From NCBI RefSeq assembly GCF_008079445.1, contig NZ_VRYH01000004.1:186001-250000 (forward strand): a DNA stretch of 64,000 nt, written 5' to 3'. The DNA is from Aidingimonas lacisalsi (lineage in GTDB: Bacteria > Pseudomonadota > Gammaproteobacteria > Pseudomonadales > Halomonadaceae). Below the pieces are notes generated by a model, which worked only from the letters and a program-made list of their open reading frames with translations, was not told the DNA's origin and did not search any database. Below, in pieces: positions 8,673 to 16,966 of this stretch (position 1 is the first letter of the stretch; each line of letters starts with the position of its first letter). The translations under genes and the position numbers were made by a program.

Positions 8673-9601
8673 GTGGTCTGCGAGTAGAGCGTGCCGGTCC
8701 GTTGGCGACACTCCAGGATGCTGGTCGTTTCGGAGTGCGTCGGCTGGGAGCGACTCAAGGTGGCCCCGCCGATTTACATGGCTGGGCGTGGAGTAATCAC
8801 CTGCTTGGTAATCCATGGAATACGCCGGCACTGGAGGTGGTGCTGGGTAACCTGACCATGGTGGTCGAACAGGATGCCATGTTGGCGATTGCTGGCGCGG
8901 ATCTTGACGCTCACCTGGAAGGAACGCCTCTCCAGCCGGGGAGTGCATTCCTGGCAAAGGAAGGACAGCGTTTGACGTTCCAGTCGCCAATCAATGGCAT
9001 TCGTGCCTATCTAGCCGTGGCAGGCGGATTCGTTGCCGAGCCGGTACTCGGGAGTGTTGCATGCGTGATGCGCGATGGTTTGGGAGGCCATGATGGCTTC
9101 GGACGGTCACTGGACGATGGGGCTCGCTTGCTATTCACCGATTCCTGTGCCGTCGCGAGTGGTGGCAAGCACGAACAACCCGCGGCGGAACGTATTGATT
9201 ACCGTCAGCCGGTATCTCTGGCCATGGTGCCTGGGGCGCAGATTGCCGATTTCACGGGAGTGAGTCTGTATAGGGCGTTCAACAACGAATGGCGGGTCGA
9301 CGATCGTGCCGACCGTATGGGCGTGAGACTGGCAGGAGACGTGTTGCGCTGCCAGGTGGCATCGATGATCTCGGAGGGCATCGCGCTGGGTGCCGTCCAG
9401 GTTCCTCCCGATGGTCAGCCGATCGTCCTGCTCAATGATCGACAGACGATCGGCGGTTATCCACGCTTGGGCACGTTGACGCCGCTGGCCTGCTCGCGTC
9501 TGGCACAGTGTCAGCCCGGACAGACGGTTCGTTTGCGGGCTACCGCGCTGAGTCAGGCTCAGCAGTCATATCGAGCGTTTCGGCAACAGTTTTCAGTGTG
9601 A
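8669..9601 (+). CDS. pxpC: 5-oxoprolinase subunit PxpC (KipA/AHS2 family)
   Basis: Second subunit of 5-oxoprolinase, 310 residues, the normal size. Family hallmarks visible in order: AGPLATLQDAGRFGVRRLGA at the N-terminus, GGPADLHGWAWSNHLLGNP, AYLAVAGGFV, the SDRMG-like block (here DDRADRMGVRLAG), SEGIALGAVQVPPDGQPIVL and GGYPRLGTLT. It overlaps pxpB by four bases. It is the last gene of the six-gene operon that begins with E1alpha; the convergent regulator gene ends 26 bases downstream. The third subunit PxpA (LamB/YcsF) would be needed for activity and must be elsewhere, or this PxpBC pair acts differently. Confidence 0.88.
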   Translation: MSGLRVERAGPLATLQDAGRFGVRRLGATQGGPADLHGWAWSNHLLGNPWNTPALEVVLGNLTMVVEQDAMLAIAGADLDAHLEGTPLQPGSAFLAKEGQRLTFQSPINGIRAYLAVAGGFVAEPVLGSVACVMRDGLGGHDGFGRSLDDGARLLFTDSCAVASGGKHEQPAAERIDYRQPVSLAMVPGAQIADFTGVSLYRAFNNEWRVDDRADRMGVRLAGDVLRCQVASMISEGIALGAVQVPPDGQPIVLLNDRQTIGGYPRLGTLTPLACSRLAQCQPGQTVRLRATALSQAQQSYRAFRQQFSV

Positions 9602-9627
9602 ACCGGTAGCGACGCAATGACCTGGAA

Positions 9628-10356
9628 TCACCCGGGGCTCTCGACCCCTCCTTCGGCCCGACGTGCTTGGGCTATCAGCCCACGCCGTTTGAGGACATCG
9701 GTGATGATGGGTAATGGCGTTAGCAAGTGATCGCGCATCATGTCGCTGGCTCGTTCGCTATGCCTGTCCAGTACGACCTTGACAAGGGCATTGTGCTGTC
9801 GGCGTTTTTCCTCGAGCGCCTGTGCCGAGAATACCGTTTCCTGCAGCCATAGGTGACGGTATCGTTCTGCCTGGTCGAAGAGACCGGCGCGAGCGCGAAG
9901 CAAATGATCGGACCCGCATCCTGCTACCAGTGCGGCATGGAACGCCTTGTGCCTGCTATCCCAGACATCGAGCGCATCATCGGCACTATGGACTTCAACG
10001 ACCTTGTTCAGGGTATGCGACTTGGCGAGTATATCGGCTTCCCAGCTATCGTCGCCCCGTTCGATCGCCAGACGTAGCATCATGGCCTCCAGCTCGGCCC
10101 GGGCATCGTAGATGTCTTCCAGTTCGGCCACCGATACGGGCGCTACCCGGTAGCCGCGTTGGCTGATGGCGATGACCAGACGTTCTGCCACCAACTGGGA
10201 CAGGGCCTCGCGCAAAGGGCCAACGCCCAGTTCGTAGCGGCTCTTCAGTCGACTCATCAGCAATTTTTCGCCGGGAGAAAAGACACCACGGATGATGTCA
10301 CGCTTCAAACGCTGGTAGGCGCTGATGCCGAGATTCTGGCGTGGTGGCATATCCAT
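9628..10356 (-). CDS. csiR: GntR/FCD-family transcriptional repressor, CsiR-like
   Basis: 242-residue DNA-binding regulator of the FadR subfamily: winged helix at the N-terminus (GEKLLMSRLKSRYELGVGPL then REALSQLVAERLV) and a C-terminal FCD ligand domain (DIYDARAELEAMMLRLAIER). The text strongly resembles E. coli CsiR (formerly GabC), which represses the csiD-lhgO-gab operon and responds to glutarate or 2-hydroxyglutarate-related metabolites. It is divergent from lhgO with about 150 bases between, so it very likely controls that gene. CsiD and the gab genes are not in the window. Function by homology and position. Confidence 0.88.
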   Translation of the reverse strand: MDMPPRQNLGISAYQRLKRDIIRGVFSPGEKLLMSRLKSRYELGVGPLREALSQLVAERLVIAISQRGYRVAPVSVAELEDIYDARAELEAMMLRLAIERGDDSWEADILAKSHTLNKVVEVHSADDALDVWDSRHKAFHAALVAGCGSDHLLRARAGLFDQAERYRHLWLQETVFSAQALEEKRRQHNALVKVVLDRHSERASDMMRDHLLTPLPIITDVLKRRGLIAQARRAEGGVESPG

Positions 10357-10473
10357 TGATTCATCGTTTCCTTGGAACGGCGGACATTGTCCTCGATCAT
10401 CGATATTCTAGAATCAGGGAATTATAGCGAGCATAGTCGCCGGGTGGCGAGCGGTATCCTTGAGTCGCTTGGC

Positions 10474-10490
10474 TGTCCTGATAATGGACA
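10474..10490. promoter_or_regulatory. Inverted repeat in the csiR-lhgO intergenic region, candidate CsiR operator
   Basis: TGTCC (10474-10478) and GGACA (10486-10490) form arms around the AT-rich centre TGATAAT, just upstream of the lhgO start. The related half-site TTGTCC also occurs near 10386-10391. GntR/FCD regulators bind short dyads of this kind, and the divergent gene encodes a CsiR-like repressor. The match to the E. coli CsiR box was not tested, so this is only a candidate. Confidence 0.35.
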
Positions 10491-10509
10491 AGAATTCACA
10501 GAGGTGCCT

Positions 10510-11709
10510 GTGTACGATTTCATCATCATCGGTGGCGGTATACTAGGTCTTTCGACCGCCATGCAACTCGCTGAAGATTATCCGGGGCATCGCATCGTGG
10601 TGCTCGATAAAGAAAACGAGTTGGCGCATCACCAATCGGGCCATAACAGCGGCGTCATTCACGCGGGCGTCTATTATGCACCGGGCAGTCTCAAGGCACG
10701 TTTCTGTCGGGAAGGCAATCGCTTGACCAAGGCGTTCTGCCGTCAGCACGACATCGCGTTCGAGGAATGCGGCAAGATGCTGGTCGCAACCAATGAGCGA
10801 GAGATGGAGCGCATGCGTTCGTTATGGGAGCGTACGGCGGCTAACGGTCTGGAACGTGAATGGGTGTCGGCGGATGAGTTGAGCGAACGCGAGCCTGCCA
10901 TCACGGGGATGGGGGCAATTTTCGTTCCCTCGAGCGGCATTGTCGACTACCGTCGCGTGGCGCAGGCGATGGCAGAAGAGTTCGAGCGTCGAGGCGGGGA
11001 AATCAAGCTGTCGACGGCAGTCATCGGCCTGGAAGAACGCATTGGTGAGGTGGTCGTCAAGACCTCACGCGGTGAGTTCGTCGGCCGCTATATGATCGCC
11101 TGCGCCGGTTTGATGGCGGATCGCCTGGTGAAATTGCTGGGCAAGGATCCCAAGTTCACGATCTGTCCGTTTCGCGGCGAGTATTATCGCTTGCCGCCCG
11201 AGCGCAGTGATATCGTGAGCCACCTCATATACCCCATTCCCGATCCCAGCATGCCGTTTCTTGGCGTGCATCTGACACGCATGATCGATGGTAGTGTCAC
11301 TGTCGGGCCCAATGCCGTCATGGCGCTCAAACGCGAAGGCTACCGCAAGCGAGATGTGTCACTGCGGGACATGGCGACCATGTTCTCCGATCCCGGGATT
11401 CTTAAAGTGTGTTCGGCATACTGGCGCCCGGGACTGACGGAAATGAAGAACTCGTTCTTCAAGAAGGGGTATCTCGACGATGTGCGAAAATATTGTCCGA
11501 GTCTGACCTTGCAGGACCTGGGATCCTACCCTGCAGGTGTACGTGCCCAGGCCGTATCGCGTGAAGGAAAGTTGATCGATGATTTTCTCTTCGTCAATAC
11601 GCGCCGTACAGTGAACGTATGCAATGCACCATCACCTGCGGCGACATCGGCGTTACCGATCGGGCGTTATATCGTCGACAAGGTGAAATCACAGGTTGAA
11701 GAGGCGTAG
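10510..11709 (+). CDS. lhgO: L-2-hydroxyglutarate dehydrogenase (LhgO)
   Basis: FAD-dependent, membrane-associated enzyme that oxidises L-2-hydroxyglutarate to 2-oxoglutarate and passes electrons to quinone, 399 residues. The FAD-binding dinucleotide fold is at the very N-terminus (FIIIGGGILGLSTAMQLAE), followed by HNSGVIHAGVYY and later CPFRGEYYRLPPE, FLGVHLTRMIDGSVTVGPNA and CNAPSPAATSA, which match E. coli LhgO almost throughout. I chose GTG 10510 because it aligns with the E. coli start (MYDFVIIGGG) and AGAGG lies five bases before it; GTG 10504 is an alternative. The convergent SulP gene ends four bases after its stop. Confidence 0.93.
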   Translation: MYDFIIIGGGILGLSTAMQLAEDYPGHRIVVLDKENELAHHQSGHNSGVIHAGVYYAPGSLKARFCREGNRLTKAFCRQHDIAFEECGKMLVATNEREMERMRSLWERTAANGLEREWVSADELSEREPAITGMGAIFVPSSGIVDYRRVAQAMAEEFERRGGEIKLSTAVIGLEERIGEVVVKTSRGEFVGRYMIACAGLMADRLVKLLGKDPKFTICPFRGEYYRLPPERSDIVSHLIYPIPDPSMPFLGVHLTRMIDGSVTVGPNAVMALKREGYRKRDVSLRDMATMFSDPGILKVCSAYWRPGLTEMKNSFFKKGYLDDVRKYCPSLTLQDLGSYPAGVRAQAVSREGKLIDDFLFVNTRRTVNVCNAPSPAATSALPIGRYIVDKVKSQVEEA

Positions 11710-11713
11710 TCGC

Positions 11714-13444
11714 TCAATCTCCTGAATGTTGTGGAGCGCCGTCATTGCGACTCAGTGTCTTCCAGGCGCCATAAGTACTCAGGAACACGCGGCCGGTCAG
11801 TTCGTCGAGAAACTCGCTGGACTTGAGACGGTCCATTACGGGGCCCTTGACCTCGGCGAGATGGAGAGTGACGTGGGAATCGTTCAGGCGCGCATTGATG
11901 GCGTCGAGGCTTTCCAGCGCCGACGCATCGATCAGGTTGATGGCCGAGCAGATCAATACGACATGCTCGATTTCCGGATGCCGGGTAACCAGGTCGTAGA
12001 CGGTATCTTCCAGATAACGCGCATTGGCGAAATACAGACTTTCGTCGATGCGTAGTAGCGCCAGATGACTATCGCTTTCCACGTCGTGGCGATCGATATT
12101 GCGAAAATGCTCCGTACCCGGCAGTCGTCCTACCAGAGCGCTGTGAGGACGGCTGGTGCGGTAAAGGAAAAGAGCGATCGATAATGTCACGCCTGCCATT
12201 ATCCCGATTTCCACCCCTTCGATCAGAGTCAGCACGATGGTAGCGCCCATTGCTGCGGAGTCGCTACGCGAGTAACGCCACGTTCTGCGTATGGTGCCGG
12301 TATCGATCAAGGTGATCGATGAGGCAATGATGATAGCTGCCAACGTGGCAGTGGGCAGGTACTTGATAAGGGGGGTCAGAAATAACGTGATCAAGGCGAC
12401 ACTGATCCCCGATATGGCGCCAGCCGCAGGGGTCCGGGCTCCGGCACTGAAATTCACCATGGTGCGAGACAGACTGCCTATGACCGGCATGCCCGACGAC
12501 AGAGCCGATGCAATGTTCGACGTTCCCAACCCGATCAACTCCTGGTCGGGTGAAATACTTTCGCGACGCTTGGCCGCCAGCATCTGCGCCAAGGCAATGG
12601 ATTCGATGAAACCGACAACACTGATCAGCAGGGCCGGCACCAATAAGGAACGCCATATATCGCTATCCGTCGACGGCAACCCCAAAGGCGGCAGGTGACT
12701 TGGCACATGGCCCACCACGGCGACGCCTCGACCGGCTAGCTCTCCAAGCCAGCAGATCCAGGTAGCGAGAGCCACAACCAGGATCGGCCCCATCTTGATC
12801 AAGAACCGGGCGCGTGCGGCTGAAAGACCGCTACGCTGCAGTAACGGACCCGAGCGCCGTATCGCTAGCAACAGACCCAGTGACATGAAACCGATGGCGA
12901 GCGTCAGTGGATGCAGGGCATCGATGTGACGCCAGAGGTTGGCCAACTGCTGTGTCAGGGTGAAGCCTGCGTTGGGCAAGCCCGCCATATTGGCCATCTG
13001 GCTGGCGGCGATCAGCACGCCGGATGCGCTCAATAGTCCGGAAATCACGGGGTGACTGAGGAAATTGGCAAAAAATCCCAGCCGTAGTGCCCCCATCAAT
13101 GTCAACAAGATACCGACCATCAAGGTCAAGGTAATGGCGGCATCGATATATGCCTCGCTGCCTGGTGGTGCGACTTTCGACAACGCGGCGGCAGTCATCA
13201 GCGAAATCAACGCCATCGGGCCGATGGCAAGCGTGCGACTGGTACCGAAGACGGTATACACGATCAATGGCAGAATGCTGGCGTAAAGCCCGACAACGGC
13301 AGGAAGGCCGGCAAGCAGGGCATATGCCAATGCCTGGGGGATGATCATCAGAGTAACGACGAAGGCGGCCAGCGTATCGTCGATCAAGGTATGACGGTTG
13401 TAGTGGGGAAGCCACTGCAGTATCGGTAAGTAACGCTTGAGCAT
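11714..13444 (-). CDS. SulP-family anion transporter with C-terminal STAS domain
   Basis: Inner-membrane anion permease of 576 residues. The SulP signature near the N-terminus is clear (DTLAAFVVTLMIIPQALAYA followed by LLAGLPAVVGLYASILPLIV), then about a dozen hydrophobic helices, then a cytoplasmic STAS domain from about residue 450 (LRIDESLYFANARYLEDTVY, CSAINLIDASALESLDAI). SulP members carry sulfate, bicarbonate, dicarboxylates or other anions; the substrate cannot be read from this sequence. It is convergent with lhgO (four bases apart) and divergent from the aminotransferase gene, with which it shares about 200 bases of upstream sequence. Confidence 0.9.
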   Translation of the reverse strand: MLKRYLPILQWLPHYNRHTLIDDTLAAFVVTLMIIPQALAYALLAGLPAVVGLYASILPLIVYTVFGTSRTLAIGPMALISLMTAAALSKVAPPGSEAYIDAAITLTLMVGILLTLMGALRLGFFANFLSHPVISGLLSASGVLIAASQMANMAGLPNAGFTLTQQLANLWRHIDALHPLTLAIGFMSLGLLLAIRRSGPLLQRSGLSAARARFLIKMGPILVVALATWICWLGELAGRGVAVVGHVPSHLPPLGLPSTDSDIWRSLLVPALLISVVGFIESIALAQMLAAKRRESISPDQELIGLGTSNIASALSSGMPVIGSLSRTMVNFSAGARTPAAGAISGISVALITLFLTPLIKYLPTATLAAIIIASSITLIDTGTIRRTWRYSRSDSAAMGATIVLTLIEGVEIGIMAGVTLSIALFLYRTSRPHSALVGRLPGTEHFRNIDRHDVESDSHLALLRIDESLYFANARYLEDTVYDLVTRHPEIEHVVLICSAINLIDASALESLDAINARLNDSHVTLHLAEVKGPVMDRLKSSEFLDELTGRVFLSTYGAWKTLSRNDGAPQHSGD

Positions 13445-13648
13445 GGTGGGCTCTGAATTGTGCTGATCGTGAGGTGCAAGCCTACCTGATCATGCGCACG
13501 ATTTTGAGGGATGACCGCGGTCGTCCAATGTAATACGTCAGCAAAGTCTAACGTGAGTGTTGGTAATTATACCTTTTATGAACTCATTGAGGGGACCATG
13601 CTAAGTCGACGAACAAGATGATCATCGTCAATGACGACAGGAGTGCTC

Positions 13649-15010
13649 ATGAGTCCTTTCGAAATGCCATCGACATCCTCTGTCGAAGCAATGAACGATG
13701 TCGAGTTGGCATCGAGTACCGCCTATTGGATGCCCTTTACGGCAAATCGAGACTTTCGGGACCATCCCAGGATGGTCGCTGAAGCGGAAGGACGCTATCT
13801 CATCGACCGGCACGGGCGGCGGTTGTTCGACTCCCTGTCTGGTCTATGGACCTGTGGTGCCGGCCATAATCGTCAGGAGATTCAACAGGCCGTGGCCAGC
13901 CAACTCGGTCGTCTGGACTTCGCTCCAGGCTTCCAGGTGGGTCACCCTCTGGCCTTCGAGTTGGCGGAGAAGGTTGCCAGTCTGACTCCGGCGGGGTTGG
14001 ATCATGTCTTCTTCACCAATTCCGGCTCTGAAGCGGCCGATACCTCGGTGAAGATGGCCAAGGCTTACTGGCGACTCAAAGGCAAGCCGGAAAAAACCCG
14101 TCTTATCGGGCGAGCCAAGGGCTATCATGGCGTGAACGTCGGCGGTACCAGCTTGGGGGGGATCGGCGCCAACCGTAAGCATTATGGGCAATTGATGGAC
14201 GTCACTCATTTGCCCCACACGCTTCAGACTGACCAGGCCTTTACACGTGGACAAGCGGATAGCGGGGCGGATCTGGCCGATGCTCTGCTCGATCAGATTG
14301 CCTTGCATGATGCCTCCAATATCGCCGCCGTCCTGGTCGAGCCGATGTCGGGATCGGCCGGAGTCATCGTACCGCCTCAGGGGTATTTGCAGCGCTTGCG
14401 CGCCATTTGCGACCAGCACGATATCCTGCTGATCTTCGACGAGGTCATTACCGGTTTCGGACGCTGTGGAGCGAATACCGGCGCCTCGGCGTTCGGAGTA
14501 ACGCCGGACATCATGAATGTCGCCAAGCAGTTGACCAATGGGGCCGTGCCGATGGGGGCGGTCATCGCTTCGCATGAGATCTTTGATGCATTCATGCATG
14601 CCGAGAGCCCGAGGCACGTGATCGAATTCCCGCACGGCTATACGTACAGTGCCCATCCCGTGGCGTGTGCCGCTGGGCTGGCTGCGCTTGAATTGTTCGA
14701 ACGTGAAGACTTTCCTGCTCAGGTCCGTGCGATCGCTCCCGTCTTTGAAGACAAATTGCATGCGCTCAAGGGGCGTCCTCATATCGTCGACATCCGAAAT
14801 TGCGGCTTGGCTGGCGCCTTGCAGTTGGCGCCACGTGATGGCGATCCCACAATCAGGCCTCGTGATGCGGCGGTGGCTCTTTGGGAAGCGGGGTTCTATG
14901 TACGCTATGGTGGCGACACCTTGCAGTTCGGCCCGCCGTTTGCCAGTACCGAAGCGGAGCTCGAGCGGCTTTTCGATGCCGTAGCGACGACGCTGGATCA
15001 ACTGCCTTGA
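13649..15010 (+). CDS. Omega-amino acid:pyruvate aminotransferase (beta-alanine--pyruvate type)
   Basis: Class III PLP aminotransferase, 453 residues, that moves the amino group of beta-alanine or other omega-amino acids to pyruvate. Hallmarks: WMPFTANRDFRDHPRMV near the N-terminus, SLSGLWTCGAGHNR, VFFTNSGSEAADTSVKMAKA, the PLP-binding aspartate in LIFDEVITGFGRCG, and the Schiff-base lysine in NVAKQLTNGAVPMG (Lys293). The ATG at 13649 has AGGAG five bases upstream; an earlier ATG at 13631 lacks one. The next gene, 49 bases on, oxidises the semialdehyde product, so the pair reads as beta-alanine to malonate semialdehyde to acetyl-CoA. Confidence 0.92.
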   Translation: MSPFEMPSTSSVEAMNDVELASSTAYWMPFTANRDFRDHPRMVAEAEGRYLIDRHGRRLFDSLSGLWTCGAGHNRQEIQQAVASQLGRLDFAPGFQVGHPLAFELAEKVASLTPAGLDHVFFTNSGSEAADTSVKMAKAYWRLKGKPEKTRLIGRAKGYHGVNVGGTSLGGIGANRKHYGQLMDVTHLPHTLQTDQAFTRGQADSGADLADALLDQIALHDASNIAAVLVEPMSGSAGVIVPPQGYLQRLRAICDQHDILLIFDEVITGFGRCGANTGASAFGVTPDIMNVAKQLTNGAVPMGAVIASHEIFDAFMHAESPRHVIEFPHGYTYSAHPVACAAGLAALELFEREDFPAQVRAIAPVFEDKLHALKGRPHIVDIRNCGLAGALQLAPRDGDPTIRPRDAAVALWEAGFYVRYGGDTLQFGPPFASTEAELERLFDAVATTLDQLP

Positions 15011-15059
15011 TCGCTCGACCGACCGGTATGTTTCAACCTACTAATATCAGGAGCGTTTG

Positions 15060-16556
15060 ATGGAATCGATTTCTCATCTCATCGGCGGGGAGTCTATCGA
15101 CGGAGGCCGTACGCTGGATGTTTCCAATCCGTCGACAGGCAAGGTGATTCGGCAAGTGGCGGACGCCGACGCAGCCACCGTCGAACAGGCAATTGCCGCA
15201 GCCAAGGCGGCTTATCCGGCATGGCGAGATACGCCTCCGGCCAAGCGTGCTCAAGTCATGTATCGTTTCAAGCAATTGCTGGAACAGCATGCCGACCGGC
15301 TGGTCCAGTTGATCAGCGAAGAGCATGGCAAAACGGTCGAAGATGCGCTGGGAGAACTCAAGCGGGGCATCGAGAACGTCGAGTATGCCTGTGGCGTCCC
15401 CGAATTGTTGAAAGGGGAGTATTCGCATAATGTCGGGCCCGCTATCGATGCCTGGTCAAACTTTCAGCCCTTGGGGGTGGTTGCCGGCATCACGCCGTTC
15501 AACTTCCCTGCCATGGTTCCTCTGTGGATGTATCCGATGGCGATTGCCTGCGGGAACACCTTCATTCTCAAGCCATCGGAGAAGGATCCGACATCTGCAC
15601 TGGCCATCGCGGCGCTACTTGAAGAAGCGGGCGCGCCTCGGGGGGTGATCAATGTGGTCCATGGCAGCCGGGAAGCAGTGGAAACCCTGCTTGATGCCCC
15701 CGATGTGAAAGCGTTGTCGTTCGTGGGGTCTACTCCGATTGCCGAAACGATCTACTCCCGAGGGTGCAGCAATGGCAAGCGCGTTCAGGCGCTCGGGGGA
15801 GCGAAGAATCATGCCGTGCTCCTGCCCGATGCCGATATCGAGAATGCTGCCAATACATTGATGGGCGCCGCATATGGCAGTTGTGGCGAGCGCTGCATGG
15901 CGATTTCCGTTGCCGTTTGCGTTGGCGACGAGACGGCTGACCGGCTGGTCGAAACACTCAAGCCCAAGATTGCCGGACTGAAGATCGGTGCAGGCACCGA
16001 TACAGGGCTCGATATGGGACCTCTGGTGACCGCGGAACACCGTGACAAGGTGCTGGAATATATTGGTGACGGTGTGGCAGCCGGTGCTGAATTGGTCGCC
16101 GATGGCCGTGAGCTCAAGGTGTCGGGACTGGAGGATGGTTTCTTCATTGGTGGCTGCCTGTTCGACCGGGTAACGCCCGATATGCGCATCTATCGCGAAG
16201 AGATCTTTGGGCCGGTGCTGTGCGTGGTTCGCGTCGCAAGCCTGGATGCCGCTATCGAGTTGATCAACGCGCATGAATTCGGTAATGGAACCTGTCTCTT
16301 CACGCGTGATGGGGAAGCTTCGCGTCGCTTCGCTGATAGCATTGAAGTCGGCATGGTGGGTATCAATGTGCCCTTGCCGGTTCCCGTCGCCTATCACAGT
16401 TTCGGAGGCTGGAAGCGGTCGTTGTTTGGCGATTTACATGCCTATGGACCGGATGCGGTACGTTTCTACACTCGGCGCAAGGCTGTCTCTCAGCGCTGGC
16501 CTTCACCGTTCGAGACCAGTCAGGCGGAATTCCATTTTCCGTCGGGAGGGCAGTAG
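15060..16556 (+). CDS. mmsA: CoA-acylating methylmalonate/malonate-semialdehyde dehydrogenase
   Basis: NAD-dependent aldehyde dehydrogenase that decarboxylates (methyl)malonate semialdehyde to propionyl-CoA or acetyl-CoA, 498 residues. It has GVVAGITPFNFPAMVPLWMY, the NAD-binding FVGSTPIAETIYSRG, ALGGAKNHAVLLPDAD and the active-site GSCGERCMAISVAV, with the catalytic cysteine probably Cys279; these are MmsA-specific rather than general aldehyde dehydrogenase motifs. ATG 15060 has AGGAG at 15049-15053. It follows the omega-aminotransferase gene on the same strand and probably completes beta-alanine catabolism; a role in valine catabolism is also possible given the branched-chain dehydrogenase operon nearby. 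Confidence 0.93.
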   Translation: MESISHLIGGESIDGGRTLDVSNPSTGKVIRQVADADAATVEQAIAAAKAAYPAWRDTPPAKRAQVMYRFKQLLEQHADRLVQLISEEHGKTVEDALGELKRGIENVEYACGVPELLKGEYSHNVGPAIDAWSNFQPLGVVAGITPFNFPAMVPLWMYPMAIACGNTFILKPSEKDPTSALAIAALLEEAGAPRGVINVVHGSREAVETLLDAPDVKALSFVGSTPIAETIYSRGCSNGKRVQALGGAKNHAVLLPDADIENAANTLMGAAYGSCGERCMAISVAVCVGDETADRLVETLKPKIAGLKIGAGTDTGLDMGPLVTAEHRDKVLEYIGDGVAAGAELVADGRELKVSGLEDGFFIGGCLFDRVTPDMRIYREEIFGPVLCVVRVASLDAAIELINAHEFGNGTCLFTRDGEASRRFADSIEVGMVGINVPLPVPVAYHSFGGWKRSLFGDLHAYGPDAVRFYTRRKAVSQRWPSPFETSQAEFHFPSGGQ

Positions 16557-16593
16557 CCGCGTTGTGGCTCCCCCCATCACGTTCGATCCCTCC

Positions 16594-16618
16594 GGCTGCG
16601 TCTTCAATCGACGCAGCC
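16594..16618 (+). terminator. Hairpin downstream of mmsA
   Basis: A perfect 9-bp stem GGCTGCGTC / GACGCAGCC with a seven-base loop (TTCAATC) lies 38 bases after the mmsA stop. There is no T-run after it on either strand, so it may be a weak terminator or an RNA 3'-end stabiliser rather than a classic Rho-independent terminator. Confidence 0.5.
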
Positions 16619-16966
16619 AATGGCCTGAGCCCATTTTGCGGTAATGGCCGGTCTCTTGCGCATTAGTCGGAACACATGGCGCCTGACGTGAGGGCGTCAT
16701 ATATAGGTTTACCATCATAGCATCCTCTGTCGAATATGCGATGCGATCACTGTCCTCATCCTGGTACGCCCGAGACGTCTGGTAAGACTTCGGGAATGTA
16801 GCGTCATGCTATGCCATGAGCACAACATTGTGCCGTTTTGCGCTTTTCGGTGACTTTTTGATGTTTTTAGTTCAAGAACGCTCTATTTTTGCCGTTAAGT
16901 ATTATTAAGTCATTTTCAGCAAATAGAACCGTCCGTTCAGGGATAATCGGCTTTCATGGAGCGTGC
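16619..16966. other. Intergenic region before the unknown 358-residue gene
   Basis: About 350 bases with no credible reading frame. The last ~120 bases are AT-rich (for example TTTTTGATGTTTTTAG near 16854-16870 and TTAAGTATTATTAAG near 16894-16909), fitting a promoter region for the downstream gene. I see no clear repeat, RNA gene or well-matched sigma-70 pair. Confidence 0.4.

Noticed and set aside
13844-15001. Long open frame (385 codons) on the minus strand
   Set aside because: Antisense to the aminotransferase gene, whose motifs are complete; no family match in the antisense product.
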